17,824 nt of DNA from an uncultured Erysipelotrichaceae bacterium (lineage in GTDB: Bacteria > Bacillota_I > Bacilli_A > RF39 > UBA660), in contig CADBMO010000116.1 of the NCBI GenBank assembly GCA_902795755.1, positions 1 through 17,824 of the forward strand. The letters run 5' to 3'. Made by a program: the position numbers and the translations under genes. Positions 1 through 5,335 of the stretch are shown in pieces (within the stretch, counting starts at the first letter, position 1; each line of letters starts with the position of its first letter). The notes beneath the pieces are model-generated. The model saw only the letters and a list, made by a program, of their open reading frames with translations. It had not been told where the DNA came from and did no database searches.

Positions 1-192
1 ACTTCTGTTGTAAGAGAATCAGTTTTAAGAGGATGGCATGGTGCTTCTGCTGATAGTTTCTTAACATCACTTGACAAGAATGCTGAGGTACTTAATGAAA
101 CAATCAATTCATTAACTACAGTGTTTACAAACGAAATGGATAACATTGTTCAAGCATTATCTGATATGGATAATAATTTATTTAACGAATAA
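1..192 (+). CDS. WXG100-family protein, C-terminal part (5' end outside window)
   Basis: Open in frame from the first base to TAA at 190-192, giving the last 63 residues of a small protein. A WXG motif (RGWHG, residues 10-14 of the fragment) is followed by a long amphipathic helix with no membrane segment, as in the second half of EsxA/WXG100 proteins, which are about 100 residues long and form helical hairpins exported by type VII secretion. The fragment length after the motif fits a family member of normal size. It stands 23 bases upstream of another small helical protein with a strong ribosome binding site, so it is probably in the same operon. No C-terminal YxxxD/E export signal is seen, so it may rely on a partner. 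The family call rests on the WHG turn and helical character; the N-terminal half is not visible. Confidence 0.7.
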   Translation, partial: TSVVRESVLRGWHGASADSFLTSLDKNAEVLNETINSLTTVFTNEMDNIVQALSDMDNNLFNE

Positions 193-215
193 TTAATAAC
201 GAAGGAGGAAATAAG

Positions 216-686
216 ATGGCTGGAATTACAGGATTAGGTCAAAAAATAGATGCTGCAAGAAGAGTAACTGATACTGCTAGTGATTTTTCTCAATCTGTTA
301 CTGGTGTAACTGGTACTTATGCAGGAGCAGCTGGTTCTACTGCTATGAGTAGTGATTTCATTGGTATGGATTATACTCAAGTTGAAACAATTAGAACTTC
401 AATTAGAGAATATGTTAATAGTATACAAACTGCTTTAGAAAGGTTAAGAACTGAAACAAATGCTAGTCAAGCATTTCATGGTGAAATTAAGACATCAGTA
501 GAGAATTATGTATCAGGTGTAGTTGATTCTGCAAATGCATATACTTCTCAATTACTAGAGTTTAGTGATAAAATGCAACAAGCTTACAAAGCATTTATTG
601 CTCATGAAACTGATGTTTCTTCACAAATCAGTGCTCAAGGTAGAGAAGCATCTAATAACGCTCAAACTTATACTGAACAAGAATAA
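216..686 (+). CDS. WXG100/Esx-like putative type VII secretion substrate
   Basis: A protein of 156 residues with no Trp, no Cys, no signal peptide and no membrane segment. Residues 1-50 are rich in Gly, Ala, Ser and Thr and probably flexible. Residues 52-145 are predicted helical, broken at A86-F87-H88-G89, which matches the WXG turn with Phe for Trp. The very C-terminus is T-Y-T-E-Q-E, placing a YxxxE motif (Y152, E156) where type VII substrates carry the YxxxD/E export signal. The start is set by an AAGGAGG ribosome binding site at 202-208, seven bases before ATG, one of the strongest in the window. It lies in a run of five small helical genes. It is longer than a standard WXG100 protein and could be an Esx-like secreted effector or an LXG-like chaperone; the exact family is not recognised. 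Confidence 0.55.
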   Translation: MAGITGLGQKIDAARRVTDTASDFSQSVTGVTGTYAGAAGSTAMSSDFIGMDYTQVETIRTSIREYVNSIQTALERLRTETNASQAFHGEIKTSVENYVSGVVDSANAYTSQLLEFSDKMQQAYKAFIAHETDVSSQISAQGREASNNAQTYTEQE

Positions 687-691
687 TATTG

Positions 692-994
692 ATGCAGTTA
701 GAAGATTTGCTTAATAAGAAAAAACTTTATGAAGGAATAAAAGAGATACTAGAAAAGGTTATTAATTCCTTTTCTAGTATTAATTTTAATGACGACTTAT
801 TAAGTGCTAGAAAAGCATTATCTAGTTATTTTAATATAGATGATGAAGATTTATATTCAAATAAAATAGCTAGTGTTAATGAAAATATTGATATTAATAT
901 AGATAAGTTAAAAGAAGTTGTTACTAATATAGATGCTGAATTAGAAAAAATTAATAATGATTTAATTGGTGCTGAATTATCTGGTAGTATGTAA
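692..994 (+). CDS. Small helical protein of the WXG/type VII cluster, unknown function
   Basis: A protein of 100 residues, acidic and almost entirely helical (coiled-coil-like heptads around residues 5-30 and 60-92), without Cys, Trp, signal peptide or membrane segment. ATG at 692 is preferred; a TTG at 689 in the same frame would add one residue. There is no clear Shine-Dalgarno sequence. The gene starts five bases after the preceding stop, so it is probably read by translational coupling. A YxxxD sequence (Y46 to D50) is internal and may be chance. Its size and position between WXG-like genes resemble the small accessory proteins that accompany type VII substrates (such as the DUF5082/DUF5344-type partners of LXG toxins), but I see no diagnostic motif and do not assign it to a family. 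Confidence 0.6.
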   Translation: MQLEDLLNKKKLYEGIKEILEKVINSFSSINFNDDLLSARKALSSYFNIDDEDLYSNKIASVNENIDINIDKLKEVVTNIDAELEKINNDLIGAELSGSM

Positions 995-1007
995 AGAAGG
1001 TGATTTT

Positions 1008-1286
1008 ATGGCTATTATTAGTGCTGATGGTGCAAAGTTAATGGTAGCGGGTGAAGAGATGGAAGCTTTAACTAAAGAGTGTGCGGCTTTAATTGATGAG
1101 TTGTATGAAAAGTTAGGTTCAATTAATAAAACATGTTGGGTATCTGATGCAGCAAATAGATATGTATCGGGTATAAAAAATGATCATTTACAAAGTAAAA
1201 TGGTTATGAATAATTTAATGAGTTATTCAAAATATATAAAGGATGCAGGTAGTTCAATTGATGGAATTACTAAGAAATGGAAATAG
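1008..1286 (+). CDS. WXG100-like protein (WVS variant)
   Basis: A protein of 92 residues, the usual WXG100 length. Two helical arms (about residues 10-38 and 47-88) flank C43-W44-V45-S46-D47, where the WXG motif sits in the family but with Ser in place of Gly. There is no signal peptide or membrane segment. An in-frame GTG/ATG extension back to 966 exists, but it would run into the upstream gene. The chosen ATG has GAAGGTGAT at 996-1004, with GGTGAT three bases from the start codon. The second arm carries several Tyr and Met but no terminal YxxxE. It probably pairs with a neighbouring helical protein, as EsxA/EsxB-type proteins do; that pairing is inferred from family knowledge and gene context. 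Confidence 0.65.
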   Translation: MAIISADGAKLMVAGEEMEALTKECAALIDELYEKLGSINKTCWVSDAANRYVSGIKNDHLQSKMVMNNLMSYSKYIKDAGSSIDGITKKWK

Positions 1287-1288
1287 AT

Positions 1289-1597
1289 ATGGCTAAGATA
1301 GATTTTAATCATGAAATGCTTCAAGTAGATGCAATTGATAGATTAGATAGTGCTTTAAATATATTAAATACTAACATTGATTTATTGAATACCATAGTTT
1401 TACCTGAGGATTATAAAGATTCTAATACTTTTTTACAAGCTAGAGATGAAATAATTGGTTCTAAAACTGAAATAGAAGGCGTTTTAGAGGCTATTAAAGA
1501 AGCTGGCAAGGATTTAGATACATTATTATTTAATTGTGAATCTAGAGTGTCTAAATTACCAGAGGGCACATTAAAAAAAAGAAATAATACATTATAA
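1289..1597 (+). CDS. Small helical protein closing the WXG/type VII cluster
   Basis: About 102 residues from ATG 1289; an in-frame ATG at 1277 would add four residues and overlap the upstream gene by 10 bases. Neither start has a good ribosome binding site, though GGA at 1279-1281 is well spaced for 1289. The protein is helical and acidic up to residue 85, with a proline break at L38-P39-E40, then a basic C-terminal tail containing K97-K98-R99. There is one Cys, and no Trp, signal peptide or membrane segment. It is the last gene of the small-protein run, and its stop codon touches the terminator hairpin. It is likely an accessory or chaperone-like partner of the WXG proteins by position only; I do not recognise the family. 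Confidence 0.55.
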   Translation: MAKIDFNHEMLQVDAIDRLDSALNILNTNIDLLNTIVLPEDYKDSNTFLQARDEIIGSKTEIEGVLEAIKEAGKDLDTLLFNCESRVSKLPEGTLKKRNNTL

Positions 1598-1625
1598 AAT
1601 CAAATTCTTGAATTTGATTTTTTTT
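1597..1625 (+). terminator. Intrinsic terminator of the WXG-like operon
   Basis: Perfect inverted repeat AAATCAAATTC / GAATTTGATTT (1597-1607 and 1610-1620) with a minimal TT loop (effectively CTTG), running directly into a T tract at 1618-1625. The hairpin begins at the last base of the stop codon of the gene at 1289. Confidence 0.85.
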
Positions 1626-1646
1626 ATTTATTTAATATATTATTTA

Positions 1647-1655
1647 TGGTACAAT
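1647..1655 (+). promoter_or_regulatory. Extended -10 promoter for the thioredoxin-like/trmL unit
   Basis: TGGTACAAT: an extended -10 (TGn followed by TACAAT at 1650-1655). The -35 region 17 bases upstream is only T-rich (TTTATT). Transcription would begin near 1662, giving a leader of about 17 bases that holds AGGAGG at 1667-1672. It lies just after the preceding terminator. Confidence 0.6.
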
Positions 1656-1678
1656 AGACTTATATTAGGAGGATTAAT

Positions 1679-2137
1679 ATGAAAAGAAAAACAAAAAATA
1701 TTATTATATTAACAGTAGTTTGTATTATTACCCTTGGTATTTTATTTGCAGCACTTAAAATAAATAGAAATAGATTAAATAACATGAAAAATGATTCTTA
1801 TATAGATAGTTATTTAACACAAATAAAGTATAGTTCTATTAATGATTTTGTTGTAGAAAATCCTAATGCTATTATTTATGTTAGTAATAGTAATAGTAAA
1901 GTATCAAGTAATTTTGAAAAAATGTTTGCAAAAGTAATTACAAAGTATAACTTAGAAAATAACATTTATTATATAAACATATATAATGCTAATTTAGTAG
2001 ATCAATTTTATCAAAATGCACCAGAAATAGTTATATATAAAGATAGTTCAGTATCAGAAGTTATTGATGCAAGTACTTTAAAAGACTATAACGCAATAAT
2101 TAACGTATTAAAAGAAAGAAGTATTATAAATGAATAA
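1679..2137 (+). CDS. Membrane-anchored thioredoxin-fold protein lacking redox cysteines
   Basis: A protein of 152 residues: basic N-terminus, one hydrophobic segment (about residues 8-28, uncleaved anchor likely), then an extracytoplasmic domain. That domain reads as a thioredoxin fold: a beta strand N63-A-I-I-Y-V, a helix (78-90), a strand N95-IYYINIYN, and Q112-NAPEIVIYKD, where A114-P115 resembles the cis-proline loop and the following strand of thioredoxins. The place where a CxxC would follow the first strand holds N70-S-N-S-K instead; the only Cys (C15) is inside the membrane segment. Disulfide chemistry is therefore unlikely. The start has AGGAGG six bases upstream. The gene overlaps trmL by 8 bases, so the two are co-expressed. 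A binding or scaffold role, or a relative of the thioredoxin-like proteins near bacteriocin genes, is possible. The fold call is moderately sure; function is unknown. Confidence 0.55.
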   Translation: MKRKTKNIIILTVVCIITLGILFAALKINRNRLNNMKNDSYIDSYLTQIKYSSINDFVVENPNAIIYVSNSNSKVSSNFEKMFAKVITKYNLENNIYYINIYNANLVDQFYQNAPEIVIYKDSSVSEVIDASTLKDYNAIINVLKERSIINE

Positions 2138-2657
2138 CATAGTGTTATATGAACCAGAAATACCTGGTAATACAGGTAATATAATGCGTACATGTGCCGC
2201 AACTAATACTAAGTTACATTTAATTAAACCACTAGGTTTTTCTTTAGATGAAAGTTATATAAAAAGAAGTGGTGCAAATTATATTAATGATTGCAATTAC
2301 ACGGTATATGAAAACTGGGATGATTTTAAAAGTAAGAATGATGGCGTATATTATTACTTAACTAGATATGGTAAAAAACCCCATACTTCGTTTGATTACT
2401 CTAAAACTGATAAAGATATTTATTTAGTGTTTGGGAAAGAAAGTAGTGGTTTACCACTTGATATACTTCAAGATGATTTAGAGCATTGCCTTAGAATACC
2501 AATGACTAATAAGGTAAGGGCACTTAATTTATCTAATTGTGCTGCTATTATGATATATGAAGTTCTAAGACAACAAAATTATAATGATTTATTATTTAAA
2601 GAACCATTTAAAGGTGAAAATTATATAGAAACAGGTATTGATACTAGCGAAAGCTAG
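2130..2657 (+). CDS. trmL: tRNA (cytidine(34)-2'-O)-methyltransferase TrmL (SPOUT family)
   Basis: A protein of 175 residues. TrmL methylates the 2'-O of the wobble nucleotide of tRNA-Leu isoacceptors, using S-adenosylmethionine bound in a trefoil knot. The family signature is complete: E8-P-E-I-P-G-N-T-G-N with R20 at the N-terminus, F101-G-K-E-S-S-G-L-P (SPOUT motif 2), and R122-I-P-M followed by A131-L-N-L-S-N (motif 3), which form the knot and cofactor pocket. The usual length is about 155-160 residues; the extra C-terminal tail is acidic and its final codons encode one arm of the terminator hairpin. The ATG lies inside the end of the upstream membrane-protein gene (8-base overlap), implying coupling. 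CspR is an older name for the family. The enzyme assignment is confident; the exact tRNA targets are by family. Confidence 0.93.
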   Translation: MNNIVLYEPEIPGNTGNIMRTCAATNTKLHLIKPLGFSLDESYIKRSGANYINDCNYTVYENWDDFKSKNDGVYYYLTRYGKKPHTSFDYSKTDKDIYLVFGKESSGLPLDILQDDLEHCLRIPMTNKVRALNLSNCAAIMIYEVLRQQNYNDLLFKEPFKGENYIETGIDTSES

Positions 2658-2664
2658 TATTTTT
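2641..2664 (+). terminator. Intrinsic terminator of trmL with GAAA tetraloop
   Basis: Perfect 8-bp stem ATACTAGC / GCTAGTAT (2641-2648 and 2653-2660) closed by a GAAA (GNRA) loop, then TTTT. The stop codon TAG (2655-2657) lies in the right arm. On the minus strand the same hairpin has no following T tract, so it terminates mainly plus-strand transcripts. Confidence 0.8.
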
Positions 2665-3559
2665 ATTTTAGTATGTATTCTTTAGAAAATATTCTATCAT
2701 CAGATGAATATTCAATAACAAAAGCATTATTCTTTTTACAAATAATAATTCCAATTGTTTTATCTTGATATATCGTCTTTATATTTTTATTAATATAATT
2801 CATGTAAACTTCTATTTGACCAACATGTTCTTTTTTTAACTTAGTTACTTTAAGTTCTATTACTACATAACAATTAAACTTAATATTAAAAAGAAGTAAA
2901 TCTATATAGTTATATTCATTACCAAGTTTTATTTTATATTCATTTTCTATAAACGTAAAACCTTCACCTAGTTCTTTCAAAAAAGATGGGATATCTTCTA
3001 ATATTAATTGTTGCAATACTTTTTCGGATATTTTATTATAATTTTTATTGTTTTTAATAATGATTGGATCTTTTATATAATCTTGAACATTTTCTTTTCC
3101 TTTATTAATGAGTTTATTTTTAGTACTATTAGGTAGTCTCTCATATTCATTGTTATTAATTTTAACTTGTAACTCTCTTTTTGATAAATTATGGTTTTTA
3201 ACCTCATTAATATAGTAACTGATTTCACTATTACTTTTTAATGATAATAAAATAACATAGTGACTCCAATGTAATTGGGCCACCAGTGGTGTCCCTTTTT
3301 GAAACAGGTAAAATTTTCTCATTCTTTTAAGATTTCTAGTAGAATATCCTTTACCTAATTCATTTGTTAATCTTTTAGAATATTCTTCTATTAATCTATT
3401 ACCATATTTAGCCCTTGCTTCACCACCTTGGGCTTCTACAAGCAATTTACCAACGTTATAATATGTTTCTAACTCATGCCTGTTTTTTGAATAATCTTTA
3501 ACTTTTTTATATGCTTCATTATTTATTAATTCTTTTTTAATTTCATTATAATAATTCAT
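2663..3559 (-). CDS. YhcG-type PD-(D/E)XK nuclease-domain protein (DUF1016)
   Basis: A protein of 298 residues from the ATG at 3559-3557, chosen over an upstream in-frame ATG because AGGAGGG (3570-3564) stands four bases before it. The N-terminal half (about 5-160) matches the DUF1016 N domain: Y-N-V-G-K-L-L-V-E-A-Q-G-G, A-K-Y-G, L-G-K-G-Y-S, and L97-H-W-S-H-Y-V-I-L-L. The C-terminal half (about 165-298) is the YhcG nuclease-like domain: Y218-I-D-L-L-L-F, then V232-V-I-E-L-K-V with D220, E235 and K237 forming the D-(E)xK core, and Q248/Y252 in the next helix. All core acidic residues are present, so it may be catalytically active. Members often sit near restriction-modification or other defence genes; none is seen here. 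It has its own promoter between convergent and co-oriented housekeeping genes, suggesting an acquired single-gene cargo. Its biological role is unproven. Confidence 0.87.
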   Translation of the reverse strand: MNYYNEIKKELINNEAYKKVKDYSKNRHELETYYNVGKLLVEAQGGEARAKYGNRLIEEYSKRLTNELGKGYSTRNLKRMRKFYLFQKGTPLVAQLHWSHYVILLSLKSNSEISYYINEVKNHNLSKRELQVKINNNEYERLPNSTKNKLINKGKENVQDYIKDPIIIKNNKNYNKISEKVLQQLILEDIPSFLKELGEGFTFIENEYKIKLGNEYNYIDLLLFNIKFNCYVVIELKVTKLKKEHVGQIEVYMNYINKNIKTIYQDKTIGIIICKKNNAFVIEYSSDDRIFSKEYILK

Positions 3560-3580
3560 AAAACCCTCCTTAAGTTTGTT

Positions 3581-3613
3581 ATTATATGAAATAAATAATA
3601 AAAATAATGTCAA
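3581..3613 (-). promoter_or_regulatory. Promoter of the YhcG-type nuclease gene
   Basis: On the minus strand, consensus -10 TATAAT (3586-3581) lies 22 bases before the start codon, and a consensus -35 TTGACA (3613-3608) lies upstream, but their spacing is 21 bases instead of about 17. The -10 alone is convincing; use of this -35 is uncertain. The -35 starts in the T tract of the upstream gene's terminator. Confidence 0.5.
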
Positions 3614-3638
3614 AAAAAAAGAGTGGTTAACACTCTTT
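3612..3638 (-). terminator. Intrinsic terminator of the yidD/ZnuA-like unit
   Basis: Minus-strand hairpin AAAGAGTG / CACTCTTT with a 5-base loop TTAAC (arms 3638-3631 and 3625-3618) followed by nine T (3620-3612). It begins within the stop codon of the ZnuA-like gene and separates it from the nuclease gene. Confidence 0.85.
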
Positions 3639-4503
3639 AGTTTGCTTCTAATCTTATAGAACTTATATTATCTTCCATAATAGATATATAATCTTTGTTA
3701 TTTTTTCTATCATCTGCACTTATCGTTGATAGGGAATTTAATCTTAGTACTTGAACATTATATGAACTTTTTAATGATTTTACTAATTCTGATTCTTCTT
3801 CTTTGTCCTTTAAGAAAATATATTTTATCGTCCCGTTTGCCATCAACGATTTTATTTCACCTAAATCTTTACCACTTAAGTTTTTTTCATCTTGCAATGA
3901 ATAAACTTTAAATCCATACTTTTCTAAAAACTTAAATGCGTTACTTGTAACTACCAGTGTAGGATTGTTTGATGCTTCAGCAGATTCTTTTAATTCTGCA
4001 TCTAATCCAGATAATTCTTCTTTTAATTTTTCATAGTTCTTATTAATTGAATCTTCGATTTTATACTTTTCATTAACATATTCTTTTAGCCCTTGCTTTA
4101 TATTTGATGCCATCATTAAGAAGTTTGATGGATCAAGCCAAGTCTCTGATATATCATAATTAGTACTCATACCAAGTGATGCGTCAATTACTTTCATGTT
4201 TTTATTATTATTTAATAATTTAACAGCATAATTTTTTTCTTTTTCAATGGTACTGTTGTAAACAAATAATTCTCCTAAACTATAATCTGATATTTGCTTT
4301 TTTGATAACTTATAGTTATTATAATCCATACCTTCTGGATATATAGAGTAAACTTCAACGCTGTTACCATATAATTTTTCTAATAAATACTCAGTTGGAT
4401 AAACACTAGTGTATGCCTTGTTAACAGATGTATTATTATTTGAACAACCCGTAAGTATCAAACACAATACTACTAAAAAACCACCTATAATTCTTTTTTT
4501 CAT
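3637..4503 (-). CDS. ZnuA/TroA-like substrate-binding lipoprotein with degenerate metal site
   Basis: A protein of 288 residues with a lipoprotein signal: basic start, hydrophobic core and lipobox L17-T-G-C20, so it is probably tethered to the outer face of the membrane. The rest follows the metal-binding cluster 9 solute-binding proteins of zinc/manganese ABC transporters: Y35-P-T-E-Y-L, I54-Y-P-E-G-M-D, the W122-L-D-P of the DPHxWLDP motif, a long linker helix (136-175), V184-V-T-S-N-A-F-K-F-L, and D271-Y-I-S-I-M-E-D-N near the end. The four canonical metal ligands appear replaced: His of GxDPHxF by N62, His of DPHxW by E120, the third His/Glu by S187/N188, and the C-terminal Asp by N256. 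No permease or ATPase gene is adjacent. It overlaps yidD by ATGA. It may bind another ligand or act in regulation; the fold call is good, the function open. Confidence 0.78.
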   Translation of the reverse strand: MKKRIIGGFLVVLCLILTGCSNNNTSVNKAYTSVYPTEYLLEKLYGNSVEVYSIYPEGMDYNNYKLSKKQISDYSLGELFVYNSTIEKEKNYAVKLLNNNKNMKVIDASLGMSTNYDISETWLDPSNFLMMASNIKQGLKEYVNEKYKIEDSINKNYEKLKEELSGLDAELKESAEASNNPTLVVTSNAFKFLEKYGFKVYSLQDEKNLSGKDLGEIKSLMANGTIKYIFLKDKEEESELVKSLKSSYNVQVLRLNSLSTISADDRKNNKDYISIMEDNISSIRLEAN

Positions 4504-4724
4504 TTTTTTCTCCTTTTTATTACTGGGTCATAACCACCTTTAGAAAACGGATTACATTTAAGTATTCTTTTAACACTCATAAAACCACCTTTAATAACGC
4601 CATATTCTTCGATTGCTTCAATAGCATACGTAGAACAAGATGGGGTGTATTTACAATACCCATGCGTACTTAGTGGGGTTTTCTTATACAAAGTTATTAA
4701 CCATATAATTATTTTTTTAATCAT
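4500..4724 (-). CDS. yidD: Membrane protein insertion efficiency factor YidD
   Basis: A protein of 74 residues with the YidD pattern: a hydrophobic, amphipathic N-terminus (residues 1-13), then C24-K-Y-T-P-S-C30-S-T-Y-A, E36-A-I-E-E-Y-G, K45-G-G, R53-I-L-K-C57-N-P-F, and G63-G-Y-D-P-V. The family acts at the inner membrane and helps YidC/SecYEG insert proteins; the conserved cysteines are all kept. In many Bacteria the gene neighbours rnpA and yidC; here it stands apart and leads a two-gene unit with the ZnuA-like lipoprotein, sharing an ATGA overlap at 4503-4500. This TGA is the only TGA stop in the window. The start lacks a Shine-Dalgarno sequence, and a transcript from the promoter at 4774-4745 would have a leader of only about 14 bases. 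Confidence 0.95.
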   Translation of the reverse strand: MIKKIIIWLITLYKKTPLSTHGYCKYTPSCSTYAIEAIEEYGVIKGGFMSVKRILKCNPFSKGGYDPVIKRRKK

Positions 4725-4744
4725 GTATATATTTTATCATTTTT

Positions 4745-4774
4745 ATTATAATTTTTAAAGTCTTTTTTTAACAA
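4745..4774 (-). promoter_or_regulatory. Promoter of yidD and the ZnuA-like lipoprotein
   Basis: Minus strand: TTGTTA (4774-4769), 18-base spacer, TATAAT (4750-4745). Transcription would start near 4738, divergent from mraZ. Confidence 0.6.
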
Positions 4775-4779
4775 AACCG

Positions 4780-4791
4780 CTTTACGTAAAG
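4780..4791. repeat. 12-bp perfect palindrome in the yidD-mraZ divergent region
   Basis: CTTTACGTAAAG reads the same on both strands. It lies just upstream of the -35 of the yidD promoter and about 37 bases upstream of the -35 of the mraZ promoter, a reasonable place for a dimeric regulator. Shortly after it, ATTTTATGTAAAAT (4801-4814) forms a weaker inverted repeat with a two-base centre. No T tract follows, so neither is a terminator. Confidence 0.4.
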
Positions 4792-4827
4792 TGTCGGATT
4801 ATTTTATGTAAAATAAGATTATATATA

Positions 4828-4856
4828 TTGCACTATATGGGTATTTATGATATTAT
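4828..4856 (+). promoter_or_regulatory. Promoter of the mraZ operon
   Basis: TTGCAC (4828-4833), a 17-base spacer, and TATTAT (4851-4856), with TGA before the hexamer making an extended -10. The predicted start near 4863 falls in the first MraZ box. Confidence 0.85.
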
Positions 4857-4857
4857 A

Positions 4858-4893
4858 GTGGTAGCCAGTGGTTTAAAGTGGTAGATTGTGGGG
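4858..4893 (+). promoter_or_regulatory. Four phased MraZ boxes (autoregulatory operator)
   Basis: Direct repeats GTGGTA (4858), GTGGTT (4868), GTGGTA (4878) and GTGGGG (4888) begin exactly every 10 bases, between the -10 element and the mraZ start codon. MraZ is known to bind GTGG-type direct repeats of this spacing in mraZ promoters and to repress them. The fourth box supplies the G-rich ribosome binding site of mraZ, so bound MraZ would cover the start site and the region coding for the ribosome binding site. Confidence 0.9.
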
Positions 4894-4900
4894 GATAAAT

Positions 4901-5335
4901 ATGTTTATGGGAGAATATCATCATAATATTGATGACAAAGCAAGAATAGTACTTCCTTCAAAATTTAGAGATGAACTTTCTAATACTTTTGTTATTACAA
5001 GAGGACTTGAAGGATGCTTATTTATTTATTCTAAAGAAGAATGGGATAAACTTGTTTCAAAACTTAAAACATTACCTTTCACAAAGAAAGATGCTAGAGC
5101 TTTCTTGCGTTTCTTTTTATCAGGAGCAACAGAAGTTACTTTTGATAAACAAGGAAGAGTAGCAGTACCAAGCCCACTTGCTAAATACGCATCACTAAAA
5201 AAAGAATGCGTTGTAATAGGAGTCAATGACCGCATTGAGTTATGGAGTGAAGATTCATTTAATGAGTACTTCAGTAATTATGAAGATAATATTTCTGATT
5301 TATCAGAGACATTATTTGATAATATGGAGTTTTAA
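4901..5335 (+). CDS. mraZ: Transcriptional regulator MraZ
   Basis: A protein of 144 residues from ATG 4901 (M-F-M-G-E-Y, the family's usual beginning); an in-frame TTG at 4886 is rejected. Two SpoVT/AbrB-like swapped-hairpin repeats are present: about 5-47, with D12-K-A-R-I-V-L-P, and about 76-119, with D82-K-Q-G-R-V-A-V-P. These DxK(A/G)R...P motifs form the DNA-binding face of a ring-shaped oligomer. MraZ represses its own operon through the GTGG boxes immediately upstream and can influence division-gene dosage. The ribosome binding site is the GGGGGA overlapping the last box. The stop codon is directly followed by the ATG of rsmH. Length and motifs are normal; the first repeat has Ala (A14) where Gly is common. 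Confidence 0.97.
   Translation: MFMGEYHHNIDDKARIVLPSKFRDELSNTFVITRGLEGCLFIYSKEEWDKLVSKLKTLPFTKKDARAFLRFFLSGATEVTFDKQGRVAVPSPLAKYASLKKECVVIGVNDRIELWSEDSFNEYFSNYEDNISDLSETLFDNMEF

Noticed and set aside
966..1007. Upstream in-frame extension of the WVS-type WXG protein
   Set aside because: It overlaps the preceding gene and lacks a ribosome binding site, while ATG 1008 has GAAGGTGAT.
2641..2664. Bidirectional terminator shared by trmL and the convergent nuclease gene
   Set aside because: The minus-strand copy of the hairpin is not followed by a T tract, so only plus-strand termination is supported.
4500..4503. Possible use of genetic code 4 (TGA as Trp), suggested by the Mollicutes-like character and the rarity of TGA stops
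   Set aside because: Every Trp seen is TGG and no gene has an in-frame TGA. Reading the yidD TGA as Trp would add only a few codons, so that site alone is uninformative, but absence elsewhere favours table 11.
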